Both the position numbers and the translations under genes were made by a program. DNA of 64,000 nt from Elioraea sp. Yellowstone. GTDB lineage: Bacteria; Pseudomonadota; Alphaproteobacteria; Acetobacterales; Acetobacteraceae. The stretch covers positions 30,910-94,909 of the forward strand of contig NZ_VIKA01000002.1 of assembly GCF_006704265.1 (NCBI RefSeq), in the 5' to 3' direction. Below are positions 25,539-31,129 of the stretch, one piece after another (the first letter of the stretch is position 1; every line of letters begins with the position of its first letter). The notes beneath the pieces are model-generated. The model saw only the letters and a list, made by a program, of their open reading frames with translations. It searched no databases and had not been told where the DNA came from.

Positions 25539-25563
25539 GGGCGTCGCCACGCTGACGACGCCC
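25539..25563 (-). terminator. Stem-loop after the HU-like gene
   Basis: GGGCGTCG, 9-base loop, CGACGCCC: an 8-base perfect stem ending 10 bases past the stop of the leftward HU-like gene. There is no U-tract, so efficiency is uncertain. Confidence 0.5.
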
Positions 25564-25572
25564 GACGCGGAC

Positions 25573-25884
25573 TCAACCCTTCGCCGCCTTGCGCTTCGCC
25601 TTCTTCGCGCCAGCGAGCGCCGCCGCCTTCAGCGCAGGGCTCGCCTTGAACCGCACCGTCGCGCCCGCCTTCACCTGCACCTTCTCGCCCGTGCGCGGAT
25701 TGCGCCGCGTGCCCTTGGGCGTCTCGCGCAATACGAACGCACCGAAGCCGGGGATGGTGAACCGGCCGCTCGTGACGATCTCGTCGGTGATCGCGGTGAT
25801 GATGGCATCGGCGAGGTGCCCGGCCGTGGCCTTCGGCATTTCAGCGGCCTCGATGATCACGTCCGTGAGGAACTGCTTCGACAT
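25573..25884 (-). CDS. HU/IHF-family DNA-bending protein
   Basis: A 103-residue protein. It shows the family signature: DAIITAITDEI, then RFTIPGFGAFVLRETPKGTR and RNPRTGEKV with the intercalating Pro region, plus a Lys/Ala-rich C-terminal tail (KKAKRKAAKG) absent from standard HU. Expected to bend DNA in phage replication or packaging. It reads toward the repeat-rich region upstream of the methyltransferases. Confidence 0.92.
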   Translation of the reverse strand: MSKQFLTDVIIEAAEMPKATAGHLADAIITAITDEIVTSGRFTIPGFGAFVLRETPKGTRRNPRTGEKVQVKAGATVRFKASPALKAAALAGAKKAKRKAAKG

Positions 25885-25938
25885 AGTCTCGATTCTCCGT
25901 TACGGGGGCGCGAGGCATAGCGGAGCGGAGTGGCTTTG

Positions 25939-26493
25939 TCAGCCAGCCAATCTCCGCTCGATCCGGCGCATCAGACCGTAATGCGCAGCGAGCACGGCCA
26001 GCGCCGCGACCAGCATGCCCTGCGCCTGCGAGGTGGGGACGGGCCTGCCGCCCCAGCCCTGGCGCATCGCCCACTCGCGCACGGAGGTCTCGCAGCCGAC
26101 CACGTGCCAGATGCAGGAGCCGGCCGGGCTGCCGGCGCCACCGAGCGCCGCCAGGGCACGGCCGACGCGTTGACGTGCCGCTGCCTGGTGCTCGGTGACG
26201 CTGTCGCCCGTGCTGCCCGGCAGGCGGATCAGCGAGCGCGCCCGCAGCGGATCGAGCGCGGCCAGCCGGAACTGGGTGCGGAAGATGCAGCCGGCCTCGT
26301 GCATCTCCGGCGTGATGGTCGCGTTCGCCAGCATCTGGCCGAGCGTGTCGATGGCGCGCCGCACGGCCACCGGCGTGCCGGTCTCGGGATCGGCGATGCG
26401 CTGCGGCTCGCTCACCGCGCCGTGCTGCAGCCGCCACGTCGTCGGCTCGTCGAGACGCGCCGGGCGTGCGGCCTGCTTCCCCTTACGCGCCAT
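25939..26493 (-). CDS. DUF6456-like protein
   Basis: A 184-residue protein from ATG 26493 with GGAGG upstream. It contains EAGCIFRTQFRLAALDPLRA, then AARQRVGRALAALGG, a Cys-containing core and REWAMRQGWGGRPVPT..LAAHYGL at the C-terminus, the DUF6456 pattern seen in alphaproteobacterial regulators and prophages. A late-gene regulator role would fit the location, but this is inference. Confidence 0.65.
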   Translation of the reverse strand: MARKGKQAARPARLDEPTTWRLQHGAVSEPQRIADPETGTPVAVRRAIDTLGQMLANATITPEMHEAGCIFRTQFRLAALDPLRARSLIRLPGSTGDSVTEHQAAARQRVGRALAALGGAGSPAGSCIWHVVGCETSVREWAMRQGWGGRPVPTSQAQGMLVAALAVLAAHYGLMRRIERRLAG

Positions 26494-26737
26494 GACGGCC
26501 TCCGCGCGGCCGGGACCCCATCGCGCTGGCGCGATGGGAGCCGGCGCCCCAGCGCTTCGTCGCCTCGTTGATCAGCGCCTGGCGCAGCCAGGGATCGGTG
26601 ACGTCGTCGATCGCGAGCGAGACCACGCCCTGCTCGCGCCACACGCGGCGACGGAGCGCGTCGAGCTCCGCCGCAGTGGTGGGGCTCGTCGCGCGATGCA
26701 GGCACGAGCGCGGCGGCATGGGAGCACCGGGGAGCAT
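26483..26737 (-). CDS. Small prophage protein, paralogue of 27264-27728
   Basis: An 84-residue protein whose ATG at 26737 overlaps the resolvase stop (TGATG). The core ELDALRRRVWREQGVVSLA, then DDVTDPWLRQALINEA, is about 70% identical to the gene at 27264-27728, as is the start PRSCLH. The final ~20 residues (GSHRASAMGSRPRGG) come from palindromic element copy C. Function unknown. Confidence 0.65.
   Translation of the reverse strand: MLPGAPMPPRSCLHRATSPTTAAELDALRRRVWREQGVVSLAIDDVTDPWLRQALINEATKRWGAGSHRASAMGSRPRGGRHGA
26511..26543. repeat. Palindromic element copy C
   Basis: CCCATCGCGC, TG, GCGCGATGGG at 26517-26538 with flanks GGGAC and AGCC, at the 3' end of the gene 26483-26737 and read in the same frame as copies A and B (..AMGSR). 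Confidence 0.8.
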
Positions 26738-27282
26738 CAGGCGTGCCCTCCGTGGCTCTCGGTGGCCCAGAGCAGCAGCGCGATCGCGTCCGCCTCATTG
26801 TCGTCGGCGGGAGCGAAGCCGCGCGCGCGGATCGCCGCGATCATTGCCGCCTTGTCGGCATTGCCCCTGCCGGTGGCGAAGCGCTTGATCGTGCCGACCG
26901 GGACGCCCTCGTAGGGCACACCGCGCTGCTCGCACCACGCGGTGAGGAGGCCGAGGAAACCGCCATAGATGTGCCCCGCGTCGGTTCCCGCATGGGCTCG
27001 CACTTCCTCGAACACGACCCGCTGCAAGCCACGTGCGAGCCAGGCCATCTCGCCGAGCCAGCGGTGGAAGCGCAGGTAGCGCATGCCGCCACCTTCGAAC
27101 CGGCTCGGCTTGAAGGTCATGGTGCCGGAGGTGATGCCGCCGTCGCGGGAGCGCAGCGCCCAGCCGGTGGTGGTGCCGAGGTCGAGGGCGAGCACGGCGC
27201 GGTGTGCGAGGGCGACAGGCAGCGGGGCGATGATGCCGCCGCTTGCCAGGGGCGCGCGCGGAGTCAGAGTCGCGAGAGCCAT
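26737..27282 (-). CDS. RuvC-like Holliday junction resolvase
   Basis: A 181-residue protein from ATG 27282 with GGAGAC upstream. RNase H-fold landmarks are visible: AVLALDLGTTTGWAL (first Asp), QRVVFEEVRAH (Glu), VGTIKRFATGRGNADKAAMI and DDNEADAIALLLWA (C-terminal acidic pair). Length equals E. coli RuvC. In phages such enzymes resolve branched replication DNA before packaging. Confidence 0.85.
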   Translation of the reverse strand: MALATLTPRAPLASGGIIAPLPVALAHRAVLALDLGTTTGWALRSRDGGITSGTMTFKPSRFEGGGMRYLRFHRWLGEMAWLARGLQRVVFEEVRAHAGTDAGHIYGGFLGLLTAWCEQRGVPYEGVPVGTIKRFATGRGNADKAAMIAAIRARGFAPADDNEADAIALLLWATESHGGHA

Positions 27283-27728
27283 GATGGTCTCCGAGAGGGG
27301 ATCGTCGTGGTGAGGGCGGCGACGGCGCGGTTCTTGGCGGAGCTCGCCGTCGCTGCCCGGCTGCTGGTGGGGTGTGGCGGATCGGGCGGATCACGGACGC
27401 GCCCCCTACGCCCAGGGTGCGGTGCGCGCGCGCCGCTGAGGCGCGCACGCGCACCCGCCGTAGGAGGATGGCTGAGCCATCTCACTCCTCGCGCGCGCGC
27501 AACGAGTGAGGCAGTCCAACACGCCCTCCGGATGGCGTTGATCTGGGCCTCGTTGATGACCGCCTCGCGGAGCCAGGGGTCGGTGATGTCCTGGATTGGG
27601 AGCGAAGCCACGCCCTGCTCGTGCCAGGCGCGGCGGCGAAGGGCCTCCATCTCAGGGTTCATCGTGACGCTGCGCGTGTGCTGATGCAGGCACGACCGCG
27701 GCTCGTGGGGGGAGCCAGGCCCAGTCAT
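27264..27728 (-). CDS. Prophage protein, expanded paralogue of 26483-26737
   Basis: A 154-residue product from ATG 27728, overlapping the upstream stop (ATGA) and the resolvase start. The first ~60 residues (PRSCLHQ, MEALRRRAWHEQGVASLP, DITDPWLREAVINEA) match the smaller paralogue. The rest is low-complexity Arg/Ala/Pro sequence encoded by inverted repeats (27408-27481), so the true protein may have gained a repeat-derived tail. Function unknown. Confidence 0.55.
   Translation of the reverse strand: MTGPGSPHEPRSCLHQHTRSVTMNPEMEALRRRAWHEQGVASLPIQDITDPWLREAVINEAQINAIRRACWTASLVARARGVRWLSHPPTAGARARLSGARAPHPGRRGRVRDPPDPPHPTSSRAATASSAKNRAVAALTTTIPSRRPSWLSRL
27408..27462. repeat. Long GC-rich inverted repeat
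   Basis: TACGCCC..GGGTGCG and GCGCGCC face GGCGCGC and CGCACCC..GTA across a GCTGA loop, giving an extended imperfect hairpin; a second palindrome GATGGCT-G-AGCCATC follows at 27467-27481. It encodes the C-terminal tail of the gene 27264-27728. Confidence 0.6.
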
Positions 27729-28171
27729 GCCGGCACCATCAGGACGTCGAACGACCCCGGCCTGCCCTTGCATGCCAGGATGGCTTCCGCGGTGGCCTCG
27801 TAAACCTCTACGCCGTGCGACCGTAGCCACGTGACCTTCCAATGCGGCGTCACGTTGGTCTTCACCACCTCCACCGCCGTCGTGACCTTCCCGCCCGCGA
27901 TCAGCACCATGTCGCAGATGCAGATCAGCGCTCCCCACCGCTTGCGCAGCGTGGGGAGGGTGGGCTTCCGGCTGAACCCACAAGCGTCCCAGGCGGTCAC
28001 GCCACCGCCACCCTCGGTGAACGGATACTCGACCACCACGCGGAAGGGCGCCGGCTCGCTTGCTTCGGCAGCGAAGGAGGTCAGCCACTTCGCCAAGCGG
28101 AGCTTTGCGCGGGTGTGCTCCGCGCTCTCGTTGATCTGCAGAGCACGGCGATGTCGACCGGGAGGTGCCAT
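27725..28171 (-). CDS. Possible PD-(D/E)XK-type protein of unknown function
   Basis: A 148-residue protein. After a basic N-terminus it reads ESAEHTRAKLRLAKWL, then ICDMVLIAGGKVTTAVEVVK and a final strand-helix pair (VEVYEATAEAIL). The Asp..Glu-x-x-Lys arrangement and helical start resemble CoiA/PD-(D/E)XK folds, but the spacing E-x-x-K is not canonical. Placed between the replicase and the paralogue gene. Low-confidence nuclease. Confidence 0.55.
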   Translation of the reverse strand: MAPPGRHRRALQINESAEHTRAKLRLAKWLTSFAAEASEPAPFRVVVEYPFTEGGGGVTAWDACGFSRKPTLPTLRKRWGALICICDMVLIAGGKVTTAVEVVKTNVTPHWKVTWLRSHGVEVYEATAEAILACKGRPGSFDVLMVPA

Positions 28172-28199
28172 CTACGCAATCCCTCCGAGCGCGACAGAA

Positions 28200-28252
28200 C
28201 CCCCGGCTATCTCATTGATATATATATTATTGTTGTTTCTGTTATTATGTAG
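28200..28252. promoter_or_regulatory. AT-rich tract between replicase and leftward genes
   Basis: About 50 bases of mostly A/T (tatatatattattgttgtt) in a region otherwise near 70% GC, in the 205-base gap 28172-28376. It could be a promoter for the leftward genes or a DNA-unwinding element next to the replicase gene. Confidence 0.45.
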
Positions 28253-28376
28253 CGGGGTGTCCTGGCCTGCACCCGCGCACGCGTGGCAGCGGGTCTTTCC
28301 CCCGCGCCCGCGCACGAAAGCACAGAACCCACAAAAGCCTGATTTCAAGGACTTGGAGGTAGGGCGCGGCGTTTCG

Positions 28377-30779
28377 TTATTCATCGCTGCCGGCCTCCTC
28401 CCCTGCCGGGTCCTGGGACGCCTGGACCAGCACATAGCGGGGGCCCGGCGGACGGCCGACCCCGGTGTAGGGCGGCGGTGCTGTCTCCATGACCACCCCG
28501 TTCGTCACCAGCGCGTCGATCACCTCGCCGAACTCGCGTGCGGTCAGCTTCAGCCCCTTGTGGAACAGGTCGCGCCGGCTGCACGGGCCGTGCTTGCTGA
28601 TGATGTTGATGGCCTTGTTCAGCCGCTTCTCGAACTCGCTGTCGGCGAGGAAGCGTTGCGCGTCGCGGAGCACGGTCCTGGTGCAGTGCTCGGCCAGCGC
28701 CCAGCCCCAGGACAGCTCCGCCTCGGTGATCGCTGGATGCGCGGGGTTGCGGCTGATGGCGCAGATCAGCGCGAGCTTGCTGGCGTTCTCGCCGAGCCGG
28801 TTGACGATGGCGGCTTGCGGCGTGCCGGCCACCTTCGTTGCCCAGGCGTCCTCCTCGGCCAGCTTGCGGTCGTGCAAGACCTCGGCCGCGGCGGTCATCG
28901 GCACGGTGTAGGGCGCGGGCTCCTCGGTCGCCGTCATCGGCGCCACATGCACGTCTGGCAGGTTGCCTCGCGGCAGCGCATCGCCGTGCCCGCGCGCGAT
29001 CGCTTTCAGCGCTTCGAGCAGTTCCGCCGGCGGCGTGATGATCCCTGCATCGCGGTTCCGCTCCGGCCGATCGGTGTCGGTGACGAACACCAGGAAGCGT
29101 GCGAGGGAGCCGTCCATCATCGCGCCGCCCTCAAGCGCCTTCCAGAATGTCGAGGGAGTGGTGGTGCCGAAGAAGCAGACGCAGGGCTGGTGGATGTCGA
29201 CGCGGGGCGCGTCCTTCTTGTTGGCGTACTCCGTGCCGCGATAGATGCCCTTCGCCCGGCTGTAGAGCTTCATCAGTTCGGACCAGATGTCCGCTTTGTG
29301 CGCCGGGGCCCTGCCGCCCGTGACGGTGCCGAGGAACAGGCCGAACTCGTCGATCTGGAACAGCCGCGCCGGATGCTGCTCCAGGGCGGAGAGCATGCCG
29401 CGCCCCGAGGCGAGGTTCTCGCCGCCGAGGTAGTGATCCAGCTTCGCCAGATCGAAGCAGCGGCGGATCACCTCCGGCGCATGGTCCTTCCCGCCGCCGC
29501 TCTCGGCGACGGCCGCGACGTAGACGTTGGTGCGGAGGTCCGTGCGGGTGCGATACTTCCGTCCGGCCAGTGCCCCGACGGCACAGATGGCCGCGCCGAG
29601 GGCGAGGAAGGGCTGCGGCCGCAGCGCGGTCCTGCAGCACTCGTCGACGAGCATCTGCAAGACGCCGCCGGGCTGCATGATGTTGGCCGGAACGGGCAGC
29701 GGCTTGGCCTGCTGCTTGGCGCGGCTTGCGTACAGCGAGGACAGGAACGGTGCTGCGGGATGGATCGCGTTCTCGTGCGGCGTCAGCTCTGCCCTGGCGA
29801 GCAGCGCGGCCGCCGGATGCGGCTGCGCCATCTGGCTGGCCACGCTGCCGTTGAGGATCATCGCTGGCTCCGGCACCCAGCCACGATCGATCGCGAGCTG
29901 GTAGATCGTGCCCGCACCGACGCTGTGGGGCCGGAAGCCGGCCCAGCGGCGTTCCGGTGTGTCGGCGCGGCCGGACTGGCCGGATTTGCGTGATTGGCGC
30001 GACCAGTCGAGCCAGAGCTCGCGCCCGTCCTCGCCGAGCGCTGCCTTGATGGCGTTGCCGATGGTGATCCATTCGTTGCCGGGCAGGTCATGGTTCGGCA
30101 GCCAGGCCAGCGCCGCGGCGATCGCCTCGCGTGTGCCCTTGGGATCGCCCGGGCCATTGCAGGGCCGGCTCGCAGCGTCCTGGGGCAGCAGAGATGCCGT
30201 TCTGGCCTCGGCCGGCACGAGCGCGCTGGCGGCATCCAGGAAAGCGTGGCAGGCGGCTTCGTCCACCGCCGGCAGCCGATCGCGCGGCACGTCCAGCAGG
30301 CTCGCCTCCGGCCAGGCATAGGGCTGGCCGGTGTCGGGGTGGATGGCGTGGGCGACGAACTGCTGGCCGCGCGCCAGGAGCTCGATCGGGTGGCGCTTGC
30401 GGCCGGCAAACGCGCTCTCGGCGCGATAGACCAGCAGCCGCTTCGGCGCGCGGCCGATGCGCCAGCACGGCGTCTCGCCGAGCATGGTGGTGGCAAGAGT
30501 GGTGAGCTCGATCGCCAACGCGGCATCGAGGACGTCGATGTCGATGCCGACCACCGAACCGGTGGCGATGCCGATGCCGCAGCCAGGCCAGCGCGACCAG
30601 ATCTCGATCTCGGCGCTGGTGGTCGCGCGGTCGCAGTGCCGGGCCCAGCCAGGATAGGGCTGCCACGCGCCGCCGCGGAACCGGCCGGGCACCTTGCTCG
30701 CCGGCATGATCGGGATCACCGGATAGCCGTTGTCGGCGAGGCGCGCGCCGTGCTCGGCCATGAAGCAGCGATCGGTCAT
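28377..30779 (-). CDS. Primase-polymerase / DUF3987 replicative helicase-like protein
   Basis: An 800-residue protein from ATG 30779. Residues ~1-190 are a PrimPol domain (NGYPVIPIMP, IGIATGSVVGIDIDVLD with the metal-binding Asp pair, HPIELLARGQQFVAHAIHP), ~220-320 a PriCT-type domain (NEWITIGNAIKAAL), and ~380-740 a DUF3987 ATPase (VYVAAVAESGGGKDHAPEV Walker A, LFQIDEFGLFL Walker B). It would prime and unwind phage DNA. It overlaps the upstream DUF6511 gene by ATGG/stop. Confidence 0.9.
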   Translation of the reverse strand: MTDRCFMAEHGARLADNGYPVIPIMPASKVPGRFRGGAWQPYPGWARHCDRATTSAEIEIWSRWPGCGIGIATGSVVGIDIDVLDAALAIELTTLATTMLGETPCWRIGRAPKRLLVYRAESAFAGRKRHPIELLARGQQFVAHAIHPDTGQPYAWPEASLLDVPRDRLPAVDEAACHAFLDAASALVPAEARTASLLPQDAASRPCNGPGDPKGTREAIAAALAWLPNHDLPGNEWITIGNAIKAALGEDGRELWLDWSRQSRKSGQSGRADTPERRWAGFRPHSVGAGTIYQLAIDRGWVPEPAMILNGSVASQMAQPHPAAALLARAELTPHENAIHPAAPFLSSLYASRAKQQAKPLPVPANIMQPGGVLQMLVDECCRTALRPQPFLALGAAICAVGALAGRKYRTRTDLRTNVYVAAVAESGGGKDHAPEVIRRCFDLAKLDHYLGGENLASGRGMLSALEQHPARLFQIDEFGLFLGTVTGGRAPAHKADIWSELMKLYSRAKGIYRGTEYANKKDAPRVDIHQPCVCFFGTTTPSTFWKALEGGAMMDGSLARFLVFVTDTDRPERNRDAGIITPPAELLEALKAIARGHGDALPRGNLPDVHVAPMTATEEPAPYTVPMTAAAEVLHDRKLAEEDAWATKVAGTPQAAIVNRLGENASKLALICAISRNPAHPAITEAELSWGWALAEHCTRTVLRDAQRFLADSEFEKRLNKAINIISKHGPCSRRDLFHKGLKLTAREFGEVIDALVTNGVVMETAPPPYTGVGRPPGPRYVLVQASQDPAGEEAGSDE

Positions 30780-31129
30780 GGCAGGGCCTGCCCCCTGTGA
30801 GGCAGAGCCAGATGCCGCCCCTGCTCCAGACGCCGCGCAAGCTCGTCCTGGTAGGCCGTGACGATCACCTCGAGCAGCGTCAGCCACTCCGCCTCGGTGA
30901 GCCGCGCGAGATCGGTCTTGCCGATGCTCTCCAGGTACTCGCCGGCCAGCGGGCTGGCGGCGGCGATCGCAGCGATCTCGTGCTCGTCGGGGTCAACCAT
31001 GCCCCAGCTCCGGCAGAGCGCGTTCATGCAGCGCATGGAGCAGGCCGGCAGGATCGTGGAGGGCAGCACCAGCGGGTCGAACCAGCCGAAGCCGCGCGCG
31101 GTTCTGAGCCGACACGCGCTGCATCTCAC
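30776..31129 (-). CDS. DUF6511 zinc-binding protein
   Basis: A 117-residue protein from a GTG at 31129, overlapping the helicase stop as GTGA. It has CSACRLRTARGFGWFDP and a second Cys pair (CSMRCMNALC), then the typical DEHEIAAIAAASPLAGEYLE and IGKTDLARLTEAEWLTLLEV segment of DUF6511, a family found beside replication genes in alphaproteobacterial phages. Biochemical role unknown; zinc binding inferred from the Cys pairs. Confidence 0.8.
   Translation of the reverse strand: MRCSACRLRTARGFGWFDPLVLPSTILPACSMRCMNALCRSWGMVDPDEHEIAAIAAASPLAGEYLESIGKTDLARLTEAEWLTLLEVIVTAYQDELARRLEQGRHLALPHRGQALP

Larger units (their letters stand above)
25075..25572. other. Regulatory intergenic region without clear gene
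   Basis: Between the methyltransferases and the HU-like gene. It holds the GCGAACCA repeat cluster in its first 120 bases, then sequence of lower GC with several short frames that have neither ribosome sites nor recognisable products, an imperfect hairpin (TTCGCGCGAGC..GCTCGCGAA, 25498-25531) and a terminator-like stem next to the HU stop. Confidence 0.6.

Noticed and set aside
25201..25576. Short frames in the gap upstream of the methyltransferases (for example 25252-25473 and 25301-25576)
   Set aside because: No ribosome sites, no recognisable sequence and several competing frames; treated as regulatory DNA.
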